A DNA stretch of 64,000 nt from AP-15 sp963701815 (GTDB lineage: Bacteria; Pseudomonadota; Alphaproteobacteria; ATCC43930; CGMCC-115725): NCBI GenBank assembly GCA_963701815.1, contig CAVPBN010000006.1:239007-303006 (forward strand), given 5' to 3'. The position numbers were made by a program, and so were the translations under genes. Below are positions 24,844 through 34,381 of the stretch, piece after piece. The notes beneath the pieces were generated by a model. It saw nothing but the letters and a program-made list of their open reading frames with translations. It was not told the origin of the DNA and ran no database searches. The number at the start of each line of letters is the position of its first letter. The first letter of the stretch is position 1.

Positions 24844-26034
24844 CTATTCGCCGCTAGATTGCTCCGCGCCGGCGCAACCCTCGATCGCCGCGGTGTCGTA
24901 GCCGAGTTCGCCCAGCACCTCGTCGGTGTGCTGGCCCTGGTCGGGGTCGGCTGCAGCTGCGTCGGGCTGCGGATAGGCGCTCATGATGGATCGGCTGGCC
25001 GACGATGTTGAGGCCCGAGCTTGCGGATGGTCGACCGGCCGGGCGATGCCGAGATGCTGGACCTGCGGGTCGGCGAAAACCTGGTCGATCGTGTTGATCG
25101 GGCCGCACGGCACGCCGGCCTTGTTCAGCGCGTCGACCCAGATAGGCGTCGGCTGGCGGCGCACGATATCGTTGAGATGCGCGATCAGCGCCGCGCGGTT
25201 TTTGGCGCGGGCGACGACGGTGGCGAAATCGGGGTTTTCGAGCAGATCCTTGTCGCCGGCCACCTCGCAGAAGCGCTTCCACAGACTGTCGCCCGAGGCG
25301 GCGATGTTGATGTAGCCGTCGGCGGTCTGGAACATGCCGGTGCCGGGCGAGGTCGGGTGGAAATTGCCCTCCTGCTTGGCGACCTCGCCCTTCATCGTGT
25401 AGCGCGACGCCTGGAAGTCGAGCATGAAGATCTGCGCCTCCAGCAGCGAGGTGTGGACCCATTGCCCCTCGCCGGTGCGCTCGCGCGCCAGCAGGGCCAG
25501 CGTGATGCCGTTGGCCAGCAGGAGCCCGGCCGAGGTGTCGTTGATCGCGATGCCGACCCGGATCGGCCCCTGCCCCGGATGGCCGGTGATCGACATCAGC
25601 CCGCCCATGCCCTGGGCGATCTGGTCGACGCCGGGGCGGCCCTCATAAGGCCCGTCCTGGCCAAAGCCCGAGATGCTGCCGTAGACGATGCGCGGGTTGA
25701 TCTTCTTGACCGCCTCGTAATCGATGCCGAGCCGGTGCTTGACGTCGGATTTGTAGTTCTCGACGATGACATCGGCCGGCCGGCGAGCTTGAAAAAGATT
25801 TCGAGGCCCTCCTTGCTCTTCAGATTGAGCGTCATCGACCGCTTGTTGCGGTGCAGGTTCTGGAAATCGGGGCCGTCGCGGCGGCTGCCGGTGGCGTCGA
25901 TCGCTCGCCCGGCGGCTCGATCTTGATGACTTGGCGCCCCAATCGGCGAGCTGGCGCACCGCCGTCGGCCCGGCGCGATGGGCGGTCAGGTCGAGCACGA
26001 AGAAACCATTGAGCGGCAGGTTGGGTGGCGTCAT
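24844..26034 (-). pseudogene. Family III CoA-transferase (CaiB/BaiF), frameshifted
   Basis: Would move CoA between acyl donors and acceptors in the cytosol. The protein begins MTPPNLPLNGFFVLDL, runs through DVIVENYKSDVKHRLGIDY, YGSISGFGQDGPYEGRPGVD, RVGIAINDTSAGLLLANG and FHPTSPGTGMFQTADGYIN, and ends HTDEVLGELGYDTAAI, all typical. The frame changes at about 25940 (VIKIEPPGE is in another frame), is in a third frame at about 25800-25850 (MTLNLKSKEGLEIFFKLAGR), and shifts out and back between about 25008 and 24985 (LNIVGQPI). At least four indels exist. The middle 750 bases are clean. It is either inactive or affected by sequence errors. Confidence 0.85.
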
Positions 26035-26190
26035 CGGCGGATCTTCTTCCATTGCTGCGGCGAGATGCGCGGCAGGATAACCGGCGAGATCCGGAAAGGC
26101 ACGGCCCAAAGCCGCAAAAGGCCGGCACATTGCACGAGTTCGGCCGGCGGTTTCCGGCAGCGTTCGTTGACAACGCAGAGGGGAACGCGT

Positions 26191-26529
26191 TTGGTAGCGG
26201 CGATGAGCCCGGTAGCGTTCGATACCCTTGAACTCGCCCAGCGGCTGGAGGCGGCGGGCTTCCCGCCAAAGCAGGCGCAGGATGTCGCGCGCGCCCTCTC
26301 CGAGACGATCGGCGACGCCGTGGTCACCCGGGATTACCTCGACCTGCGTCTCGACCAGACCCGCTCCGAGATCGATTTGCGGTTCGGCGAGATCCGGGCC
26401 ACGATGGCGACCAAGGTCGAATTGGCCGAGGCCAAGGGAGAGATCCTCAAATGGCTGTTCGGCGCCGTCGGCGTGCAGACTTTGGCGATCCTCGGCGGCG
26501 TCGCGGCGCTGTTCCGGCTGCTGCGATAG
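26191..26529 (+). CDS. DUF1640-like coiled-coil protein with C-terminal membrane helix
   Basis: Small protein of about 112 residues of the DUF1640/CCDC90-like type. FDTLELAQRLEAAGFPPKQA is the typical start. A Glu/Asp/Arg-rich coiled-coil region follows (about 45-85), then a single C-terminal transmembrane helix (FGAVGVQTLAILGGVAALF). In mitochondria relatives act near calcium uptake and proline metabolism; the bacterial role is unknown. I prefer TTG 26191, because AGAGGGG lies seven bases upstream, over ATG 26203. A shorter relative is encoded at 47209-47448. It is divergent from the CoA-transferase. Confidence 0.75.
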   Translation: MVAAMSPVAFDTLELAQRLEAAGFPPKQAQDVARALSETIGDAVVTRDYLDLRLDQTRSEIDLRFGEIRATMATKVELAEAKGEILKWLFGAVGVQTLAILGGVAALFRLLR

Positions 26530-27474
26530 CCGACGCTCCTCGGGCGAGCAGGGCTCCGGTTAATCAGTGCGGTGCTCACGCTGCGCATTAGACAATTCGA
26601 AAATCTTTATGGGTTCTGCATATGTTCTGGTGTGAACCAGGGGTCGCGGCTGATTATCCTTACGGAAGAGAGCCGAATTATCACTGGGTGAGGCTATTGT
26701 TGGATATCAGAGAAGGTGAGAGTGTAATTCGAGACGACTAGAAGTTCCTGCTGGCATATCGTCCATTCGCTCCAGGGTCGCGACTATCGGCAATGTGGAA
26801 CGTGTTGCCGACGAGAATTGCGCGACGCTCTACCGGATGAACTACAGCTTCTCAAAGTCCTTGTGGTGCGGCCTGAATTCTATGCGAACTCTCGACCGCG
26901 CTGTGGAAGAGGGGCTTATCATGTCCGAGTTGGAGAGCCGACGTCGACGAGAGCAGGGAAAGCCGAAGAGGTTTACCATAGGGCGCGCCCGGCACGTCGC
27001 GCACATGCTCGATCTGAGCCGAGCGCATCGCAATGGCTGACTTGTCCGAATGCTGGATGCTTTCCTTGGTTGATGCCATAGCATGCATTACGCCGTAGAG
27101 CTGACAGCGACGCATGTCGTCGTTGCTCAATTTGGACTGTCGAGCAGAGTTGCGCGCTGATCCCGTTGGACGGTCGATCGAGTGGCCGGCTGATCCCGCT
27201 CCCGATCTCGGGCCAAAGGTTCCTTAGCGTGCTGAACGTCTCCTGTTGCCTCTGGTCCACTGGGTTTCAAGAGGACCGGCTTGGGATCTCGAGGAGCTGT
27301 ATCATAAAATCTGGCATGCCGAAATTCGGGCCCACGATTTGCGTGGCTTCCTTATGCTGGAACTTGTTGCAGCAAAGCCACGATCTTCGATAGTCGTTTT
27401 CTTTAGACCTGAAATCCGGTCCAATGAAACGGCCAATGACCGTGCGCTGATAAAGGTAGTTGGCTCTGGCCCCG
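26530..27474. other. Gene-poor region of lower G+C
   Basis: Nearly 950 bases without a gene I can support, in a window where gaps rarely exceed 300. The base composition is visibly more AT-rich than the flanks (for example 26580-26720). Short open stretches at 26795-27040 and 27246-27470 have no recognisable domain, ribosome site or codon pattern. It could hold a decayed gene or insertion, or a non-coding RNA; nothing specific can be claimed. Confidence 0.5.
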
Positions 27475-30137
27475 CTATCCCTGGACCAGTCCCTTCAGCC
27501 GGTAGACGAGGTCGAGCGCCTCGCGCGGGCTCAACTCGTCGGGGCGGGCGTCGCGCAGCAATGCCTCGGCGGCGGATTCGGGCGGCGCCGGCTCGTGCGC
27601 GGCGACGGGCGGCGTTGAACAGCGGCAGTTCGTCGGCCAGGCGCGCCAATGCGCCGCCTTCCTCGCCCTTTTCGAGGAGTTCCAGCACCTCTTCGGCGCG
27701 CGCCGTGACGTTTTTCGGCAGGCCGGCGAGCTTGGCGACGTGGATCCCGTAGGAGCGGTCGGCGGCGCCGGGGCCGACCTCGTGCAGAAAGACGACATCG
27801 CCCTTCCATTCCCTGACCCGCATGGTGTGGCAGGCGAGCGACGGCAGCTTGGCGGCGAGCGCCGTCAGCTCGTGGTAGTGGGTCGCGAACAGGGTGCGGC
27901 AGCGGTTGACGTCGTGCAGATGCTCGAGCGTCGCCCAGGCGATCGACAGCCCGTCGAAGGTCGCCGTGCCCCGGCCGATCTCGTCGAGGATGACGAACGA
28001 GGACGGCCCCGCCTGGTTCAGGATCGCCGCGGTCTCGACCATCTCGACCATGAAGGTCGAGCGGCCGCGGGCCAGATCGTCGGCCGCACCCACCCGGCTG
28101 AACAGCCGGTCGACGATGCCGATCCGGGCCGCTCGCGCCGGCACAAAGGAGCCCATCTGGGCCAGGATCGCGATCAATGCGTTCTGCCGCAGAAAGGTGC
28201 TCTTGCCGGCCATGTTGGGGCCGGTGACGAGCCAGACCCGGTCCTCGCCCAGCACGCAATCGTTGGCGACGAACCCGCCGCCATTTGCCGCGGCGGCCAA
28301 CGCCGTCTCGACCGTCGGGTGCCGGCCGCCGGCGATCTCGAACGCGACGCCGTCTTCGACCATCGGCCGCACCCATCGCAACTCGGCCGCCAGCTCGGCC
28401 AGCGCCGCCGCCAGATCGAGGGTGGCGAGGGCGGCCGCGGCGGCAGCGATCTCGGCGCGCCGCGCCATCGCCTCGGCGACAAGATCCTCGTAAAGGCGCA
28501 ATTCGAGGGCGAGCGCCCGCTCGGCGGCGCTGGCGATCCTGGTTTCGAGATCGGCCAGCTCGCCCGTCGTATAGCGCTGCGCCCCGGCCATCGTCTGGCG
28601 ATGGATGAACTCCGGCCCGAGCTTGCCGGAATGGTTCGCCGACACCTCGATGTAGTAGCCGATCACATTGTTGTGCCGGATCTTCAGGGCGCCGATCGCG
28701 GTCTCCCCGGCATAACGCGCCTGCAAAGCGGCGATCATCCGCCGGCTCTCGTCGCGCAGCCCGCGCAATTCGTCGAGTTCGGTCGAATATCCGGCGGCGA
28801 CGAACCCGCCGTCGCGGGCAAAGAGCGGCAATTCGGCGGCCAATGCCCGCTGCAGCCGATCGACGAGGATGCCGTGCTCGCCGAGCCGCTGGCGTGCCTC
28901 GGTCAGCCGGTCGGGCAACGGCACCAGGCCGGGCGTGTCGAGCATTGCCCGCAGCGATGCGGTCTCGCCGAGCGAGCGAGCCAACGAAGCAAGATCGCGC
29001 GGGCCGCCGCGGCCCAGGCTCAGGCGGGTCAAAGCGCGCTCGATATCCGGGCAATGTTTGAGCCGGTCGCGCAGGGCGGCGCGCTGGTCGGGGTGATCGA
29101 CAAAGAATTCGACCGTATCGAGCCGCTCGGCGATCGCCTGGCGCGCGGTCAGCGGTGCGGCCAGGTGATCGGCGAGGAGGCGGGCGCCGGCCGCGGTAAC
29201 GGTGCGGTCGATCGCCGCCAGCAAACTGCCCCGACGCCCGCCGGCGAGCGTCGTCGTCAGTTCGAGATTGCGCTGGGTGGCCGCGTCGATCTGCATGACC
29301 GAACCCGGCAAGACGCGCTGCGGCGGCGCCAGATAGGGTGCGGCCTTTTGCTGGGTCAGGCCGACATACTCGACCAACGCACCGGCGGCGGCGATCTCGG
29401 CCCGGCCGAAACTCGCCGAACCCGTCGAGCGCGCCGACCCGATAGAACGCCTCGATCCGGCGCCGCGCGCCGTCGCTTTCGAAGCGGGCGTTGGGCAACG
29501 GCGTCAGCGCCGGTTTCCACTCCGCGAACAGCTCGAACAAGGCTGGGCGGGTCAGCAGCCGTTCCGGCAGCAGGATCTCGCCCGGCGACAGCCGCGCGAG
29601 ATCGCCCGGCAAGGCCGGCTCGCTGGTCGGAGACAGGGCGAAGGCGCCGGTCGAGAGGTCGAGCCAGGCGAGGCCGAGTTCGCCGCCGGCATCGGCGAGG
29701 CCGGCCAGGTAATTGTGCCGGCGGGCATCGAGCAACCCCTCCTCGGTCAGGGTGCCGGCGGTCACGACGCGGACGACGGCGCGGCGCACCGGACCCCGGA
29801 TGCCGCGCTTTCTGGCTTCGGCCGCATCCTCGATCTGGTCGCAGATCGCGACCTTGAAGCCGGCGCGAATCAGCCTCGCCAGATAGGTTTCGGCGGTGTG
29901 AACCGGGACCCCGCACATCGGGATGTCGGCGCCCTCGTGCCGGCCGCGCTTGGTCAGCGCGATGTCGAGCGCCTGTGCGGCGGCGACCGCGTCGTCAAAG
30001 AACAGCTCGAAGAAATCGCCCATCCGGAAGAACAGGAGGCAGCCGGGATTGGCCTCTTTGATCTGGTGATACTGGGCCATCACCGGCGAGGCCGGGGTGG
30101 CGGCGGCGCCGGCATCGGGGCGGAAATTCTGGTTCAT
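27475..30137 (-). pseudogene. mutS: DNA mismatch repair ATPase MutS, two frameshifts
   Basis: Recognises base mismatches and small loops and starts repair with MutL. The N-terminal mismatch-binding motif is GDFFELFFDDAV, with the Phe and Glu that contact the mismatch. The clamp and lever regions follow, then Walker A GPNMAGKSTF, signature RSTFMVEM, Walker B FVILDEIGRGT and the C-terminal end LVYRLKGLVQG. The frame breaks near 29408, where GAGTTTCGG is read for an expected GAGTTCGG (one extra T). It breaks again near 27610, just after ADELPLFNAA, before the last 45 residues. The rest, over 1.8 kb, is clean. Loss of the first 240 residues from the frame would abolish function if real. Confidence 0.9.
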
Positions 30138-30219
30138 CGGGCGACGGGGTTGGGGGGCGACGGGTGCAGTCGTTTGACGGTAGCATGCGCCGAGCCCAAG
30201 CAGGAAAGAGAGGATACCC

Positions 30220-30744
30220 ATGCCGGAGGCGTCGCAATCCTTGCCGGTCGTGCGCGAGGCGGTAGCCTCGTTTCCCGACCGCGAACATTTCCGCCGCGCG
30301 GTGTCGCAGCTGCTGGCCGGCGGGTTCGAGGCGAGCGAGCTTTCGGTCCTGGCCTCGCACGATCCGCTGGCAACCGCGGATGCCGCCCTCGAGCCGCGCC
30401 CGGAACTCCTTCCGGCCGGGCTCGCCGGCGAGATCAAATACGTGGCGCCGCTGACCGTGGCAGGGATCGTCGTGTTGTCGGGCGGGCCGATCGCCGCGGT
30501 CGTCGCCGCACTGGTCGGGGCCGGTCTCGGCGGTGCGGCCTTGAAGGAGTTGTTCGACGACTACACTGCACCTCGCCACCGCGACGAGTTTGCCGCCGCA
30601 CTCAAAGCCGGCGCCGCGCTGTTGTGGGTCCGCTGCGACGCCCCCGACCGCGAACTCGCCGCCACCCGCATCCTCGAAGCAGCGGGGGGCCGTCACGTGC
30701 ACATCCACGGCCGCCCGTCGCCTGCGGCTGGGGAAGGCTCGTGA
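30220..30744 (+). CDS. General-stress-type protein with Gly/Ala-rich membrane segment
   Basis: Protein of 174 residues, with an N-terminal alpha/beta part like the YflT/DUF1269-type stress domain (VREAVASFPDREHFRRAVSQ, LLAGGFEASELSVLASHD). A hydrophobic Gly/Ala-rich hairpin follows (VAPLTVAGIVVLSGGPIAAV to about residue 110), then a second alpha/beta part ending AAGGRHVHIHG. Function is unknown; such proteins are often induced by general stress. GAGAGG lies six bases before ATG 30220. It is divergent from mutS, with an 82-base gap that must hold both promoters. Confidence 0.65.
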   Translation: MPEASQSLPVVREAVASFPDREHFRRAVSQLLAGGFEASELSVLASHDPLATADAALEPRPELLPAGLAGEIKYVAPLTVAGIVVLSGGPIAAVVAALVGAGLGGAALKELFDDYTAPRHRDEFAAALKAGAALLWVRCDAPDRELAATRILEAAGGRHVHIHGRPSPAAGEGS

Positions 30745-30801
30745 GCCGCACCCGAACAACCTGCCGGCTGCGCCCGTTGCGCGGGCGAGCGACTGCCCGG
30801 C

Positions 30802-31281
30802 TTAGGCCTGAGGGTCCTCCGGAAACCAGTCGCCGAGCACCTGTTCGGCGGTGAACCCGCCCCGATCGAACAGGACCGGCTCGCGATAAAGACCGAGATC
30901 CGCCGCGGCGAGGCGCACGGCGGCGGGCAACTGCTTGCCGATCAGGTCGTCGATCTGGCGCCGCAGGCTGGGGCTGTCGTCGAGCAGGCCTTCGATTTCA
31001 TTGCGCGCCTCGCTGATCGTCGCCCGCCAGCCCGCACGCGGCCCCTCCGCGGGAGAGGCCTCCAGCTTCAGCAGATGATGAAGTATTCGCCGGATCTGCG
31101 ACCTCAGTTCGCGACGGTCGGATTTTCCCAGGCTCTCGATCTCCTCGGCGAGGTTATGCCGATCGAGCGGTAGGTTGGAGTTTCCGCCGCTTCGAAGCGC
31201 GGCTGCCTGCGCCTCGGTCCACAGCACAAAATCCCGGTCGTAGAGTTCGCCGGTCTCGGATCGGTCGTTTGTTGCCGCCAT
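30802..31281 (-). CDS. DUF29-domain protein
   Basis: Helical protein of 159 residues of the DUF29 family. YDRDFVLWTEAQAAALRSG at the start, LPLDRHNLAEEIESLGKSDR, and SQIRRILHHLLKLE are family-typical. DUF29 proteins are common in cyanobacteria and alphaproteobacteria, have no known activity and are often found beside mobile or toxin-like genes. Its ATG lies seven bases after the stop codon of the adenylate cyclase upstream, so both are probably on one transcript. An in-frame ATG at 31323 inside the cyclase gene is an alternative start. Confidence 0.8.
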   Translation of the reverse strand: MAATNDRSETGELYDRDFVLWTEAQAAALRSGGNSNLPLDRHNLAEEIESLGKSDRRELRSQIRRILHHLLKLEASPAEGPRAGWRATISEARNEIEGLLDDSPSLRRQIDDLIGKQLPAAVRLAAADLGLYREPVLFDRGGFTAEQVLGDWFPEDPQA

Positions 31282-31288
31282 CGGCCGA

Positions 31289-32581
31289 TTATCCCTGTTT
31301 TTGATCGCCAAGATCCAGCGCATAGATCTCGCGCGCTTCGCGGACGCCGCGCAACCTGTGCCGGCCGAGGCAGCGCAGGCGGCGATAGCCGACCATGCCG
31401 GCGAGTTCGGCCGAGGCCAGCACTTTGGCCCCCAGCGTTTCGCACAACCCCTCGATGCGGGAAGCTTCGTTGACGGCCGGTCCGATCACGGTGAAATCCA
31501 GGCGGTCGACGGCGCCGACATTGCCGTAGAGCACCTCGCCGAGATGCAACGCCAGATCGACGTCGGCGACCGGCTTGCCGGTTGCGCCGCGGGCCCGGTT
31601 GAGCCGGTCCACCGCCTGCATCGCTTCGATCGCGGCGTCGAGAGCGTGCTCGCAGGTCACGCCTTGCGCCGAAGCGGCGCACGGGAAAATCGCCAGCATC
31701 CCGTCGCCGAGGAATTTGAGCACCTGACCGCCGTGAGGGCGCAGCGGGGCCGTCAGCGCCTCGAAAGTCTCGTCGAGCATTTCGATGACCGCCAGACCGG
31801 GTGTGGCGTCGGCGATCGCGGTGAAGCCGCGGATGTCGGCATACCAGAGCACGGCGTGGATACTCTCGACCGAGCCGCGGGCCACGGCGCCGGCATGAAC
31901 CCTCTTTCCGGCATCGTGACCCAGATAGGCGTCCAGCAGACCGGCGGCGATGGTATGGGTCGACTGCGCCATGATGGCCAACGAGGCCGCGGGCAGAACC
32001 GCCTGGAGCAGCGTCAGATCATCATCGCAAAAGCCGCCCGGCCGGCGGGTGGCGAATGAAAAGCCGACGCCGGAGCCGCGCGACGGATCGCCGGCCGCAC
32101 CAAAGCCGCTGAGCACGGCGAAATAATCGGTCCCGCCGTCCGCCGCGAGACGTTCGAGCTGCGGGAAGTCGAGGCGCGCCTGCGGACCGGCCAGCCGCCG
32201 CCGCAGCTGCCCCTGCGAGTCGGTCGTCCGGCCTGCATGCGCCGCCTCGATCAGCTCGCCAAACGGGCTGTTTGTCAGGACCTCCTCGTAGTCGCCGCCG
32301 CGTTCGAATTGCGCCGGTTCGACGGCGTCGAGCTCCGACCGCCACGTGTAGCCGTAGCCGCCCCATTGCGGATGCAGCGTGCGCATGCCGGCAAACACGC
32401 GCCACAACGGGAGGCCGGCCGCAACCAGACGTCGGCAGAGACCGCCGAGCAACACCGGCGTTTCGGCGCCGAGCAGCCCTTGCCGCGTCGCCCAGATATT
32501 GAGGTCGATGATATTGCGGCCGAGTTCGCCGTCAAAGCTCACCGGGCGCAGCCGCGTGCGGGGCATGGTCGCGTCGTTCAT
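31289..32581 (-). CDS. Class III adenylate cyclase with uncharacterised N-terminal domain
   Basis: Cytosolic nucleotide cyclase of 430 residues. The catalytic domain (about 245-400) shows the first metal Asp in WYADIRGFT, the second in KFLGDGMLAIF, and a substrate-binding region VIGPAVNEASRIE. The N-terminal 200 residues (LGAETPVLLGGLCRRLVAAG, HPQWGGYGYTWR, then a GAF-like stretch around YFAVLSGFGAAG) match an architecture common in rhizobia and relatives, probably a sensory input. This gene is intact, unlike the cyclase at 4.2-5.6 kb. It is followed by a DUF29 gene seven bases downstream and is divergent from surE. Confidence 0.85.
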   Translation of the reverse strand: MNDATMPRTRLRPVSFDGELGRNIIDLNIWATRQGLLGAETPVLLGGLCRRLVAAGLPLWRVFAGMRTLHPQWGGYGYTWRSELDAVEPAQFERGGDYEEVLTNSPFGELIEAAHAGRTTDSQGQLRRRLAGPQARLDFPQLERLAADGGTDYFAVLSGFGAAGDPSRGSGVGFSFATRRPGGFCDDDLTLLQAVLPAASLAIMAQSTHTIAAGLLDAYLGHDAGKRVHAGAVARGSVESIHAVLWYADIRGFTAIADATPGLAVIEMLDETFEALTAPLRPHGGQVLKFLGDGMLAIFPCAASAQGVTCEHALDAAIEAMQAVDRLNRARGATGKPVADVDLALHLGEVLYGNVGAVDRLDFTVIGPAVNEASRIEGLCETLGAKVLASAELAGMVGYRRLRCLGRHRLRGVREAREIYALDLGDQKQG

Positions 32582-32704
32582 GAAAGGCTGGCTCTCGGCT
32601 GCCTTGTCCGGCTAATAGCTGTGAACCGCCTTCGATATCTGCAAATCGTTTTCGTCCCCCGCCCGCATTTCGCACCATGGACGAGTAAATTCGGGAGCCG
32701 CAGC

Positions 32705-33469
32705 GTGCTGGACCGCATCCTGATCACCAATGACGACGGCATTGCCGCACCCGGGCTCGAAATTCTCGAACAGATCGCGCACGAACTCGCCCGCGAAGTC
32801 TGGGTCGTAGCGCCGGAGCACGACCAGAGCGGCATCTCGCACGCGATCAGCCTGCATGATCCGGTGCGCATGACCGAGCGCGGCCCGAGGCGTTACGCCG
32901 TTCTCGGCACTCCCGGCGATTGCGCGGTCATGGCGGTCGGCCACCTGATGGCCGATGATCCGCCCGACCTTCTGCTGAGCGGGGTCAATCGCGGCGCCAA
33001 CCTCGGCGCCGAGACGGTATTTTCCGGCACGGTCGGGGGGGCCATGACCGGGATGCTGCTCGGGATCCCGTCGATTGCGCTGAGCCAGGCCTGGACCCAC
33101 CGCGCCCATGTTCGCTGGGAGACGGCGCGCGTGCTCGGCGCCGGGACCGTGCGGCGGTTGCTGGCGATCGGCTGGCCGCAAGACAGCTGCCTCAACGTCA
33201 ATTTTCCCGATCTTCCGCCGGGCGAGGCTGGACCGCTGGTGCTGGCCCGGCAGGGCGCCGGGAGCATCGAGGGCATCGATGCGCAGGCCGGGACCGATCC
33301 GCGCGGCATTCCCTATTACTGGATCGGCTTTCGCCGCGGAAAGCGGCCGCAAGGACCCGAAAGCGACATCGACGCGCTGCAGGCCGGGCATGTCGTCGTG
33401 ACCCCGCTGCGCTGCGACCGCACCGACGAGGCGGCATATGCGGTGCTGGCAGCGTCGCTGCCGCACTGA
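32705..33469 (+). CDS. surE: 5'/3'-nucleotidase SurE
   Basis: Metal-dependent nucleoside monophosphatase (also acts on short polyphosphate), used in survival under stress. The 254-residue protein starts ILITNDDGIAAPGLEIL, containing the metal-binding Asp-Asp pair. VVAPEHDQSGISHAIS, LLLSGVNRGANLG (metal-binding Asn) and YSGTVGGAM-like FSGTVGGAM are all present. The start is GTG 32705 with GGGAG seven bases upstream. surE is usually beside pcm and an nlpD-type gene; here it stands alone, divergent from an adenylate cyclase. Confidence 0.92.
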   Translation: MLDRILITNDDGIAAPGLEILEQIAHELAREVWVVAPEHDQSGISHAISLHDPVRMTERGPRRYAVLGTPGDCAVMAVGHLMADDPPDLLLSGVNRGANLGAETVFSGTVGGAMTGMLLGIPSIALSQAWTHRAHVRWETARVLGAGTVRRLLAIGWPQDSCLNVNFPDLPPGEAGPLVLARQGAGSIEGIDAQAGTDPRGIPYYWIGFRRGKRPQGPESDIDALQAGHVVVTPLRCDRTDEAAYAVLAASLPH

Positions 33470-33573
33470 GGCCGCGTCGGCGATCTCCACAGTTTATCGA
33501 CCGAGCGCGCCCGCGGCTTGGGAGACCGAGACGCGCATGATCCTGCTCGACGCTCTAAGAAAGAAAGGGAGGA

Positions 33574-34053
33574 TTGCCTGCGTTATATGAGCATTTCGAA
33601 GTCCTGATATCGTCAATACTTCTAGTATTCGTTTCAATATTTATCTTATATTCGATAGTCATCGTGACGATGATGCTGTTCGATGAACTTTCTTCCGGCG
33701 TTCATTTCATCGAGGCGACGGCCCTCAAAGACACGTTCGGAATGATCCTGAGCATTTTGATCATGATCGAATTCAATCATTCGATCGCCCTGGGAATACG
33801 ACGGCGTTCAGGGTTCATCCAGGTGCGGGTGATCGTCGTCATCGCCATCATCGTCATCGCCCGAAAGCTGATCCTGCTGGACTACGCCGTCGTCAGCCAG
33901 GCGACCTTGCTCGGGCTGGGCGGTCTTGCGCTGGCTCTCGGCGGGCTCTACTGGCTGCTCGGCGACGCCGATCGGAGACGGCGCATCGCCAATCCGGCCA
34001 ATTCGCCGGATCAGACAGCCCGGATCACCGACCCGCCGCAGCGAAACGGGTAG
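33574..34053 (+). CDS. PsiE-like membrane protein
   Basis: Integral membrane protein of 159 residues with four hydrophobic helices, resembling the phosphate-starvation-inducible PsiE family (LFDELSSGVHFIEATALKDT, FNHSIALGI, RKLILLDY). The role of PsiE is unknown. The first third is noticeably richer in A and T than its neighbours. The start must be TTG 33574, since a stop lies five codons before it and no other start is available. The strong AGGGAGG ribosome site ends only one base before this TTG, which is unusually close. A hairpin at 34117-34135 may end the transcript. Confidence 0.75.
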   Translation: MPALYEHFEVLISSILLVFVSIFILYSIVIVTMMLFDELSSGVHFIEATALKDTFGMILSILIMIEFNHSIALGIRRRSGFIQVRVIVVIAIIVIARKLILLDYAVVSQATLLGLGGLALALGGLYWLLGDADRRRRIANPANSPDQTARITDPPQRNG

Positions 34054-34381
34054 ATCGGGCTCGCGGCAACGCCGGTTTTGCCGGGCGGATGGCGGCCTTG
34101 CGCTCGAGCCCTCTGGCCATTTCCGGCGGAAATGGTTAATTCGCCAGCACACGGTGCCCGCCCCGCCCTACGGAAAAACGGGGCCGTGCATGCCGCCGGC
34201 TGGACCGGTCGGCAATAGGTTGCGATCGGTGCGTCGGAAGTCCCGGCGTTGACATGCAACCAGGCTCCGCTCAGCGAGGCTGGAGGACGCTGCGGCTGTG
34301 CGGACCGCCCGTGCCGCTTCGGACCGCCATCGAGCGTTAATCAGGGTAAACTCCGCTGGGTCGGTCGATCGGGAGATTCCG
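34054..34381. other. Intergenic region with one hairpin, no gene
   Basis: I see no gene here. The clear element is the hairpin at 34117-34135. The last part (34340-34381) is the leader of the DUF1186 gene, with a GGGAG ribosome site. Confidence 0.5.
34117..34135 (+). terminator. Possible terminator hairpin after the psiE-like gene
   Basis: CCATTTCC-GGC-GGAAATGG is a perfect eight-base stem with a three-base loop, followed by TTAATT. It lies 64 bases after the psiE-like stop codon. The weak T-run makes termination plausible but not certain. Confidence 0.4.

Noticed and set aside
26795..27040. 81-codon open frame in the gene-poor stretch
   Set aside because: There is no ribosome site, no domain and no codon pattern; kept only as part of the unexplained region.
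27740..29857. 705-codon open frame antisense to mutS
   Set aside because: The other strand carries all MutS motifs; the antisense protein has no recognisable domain.
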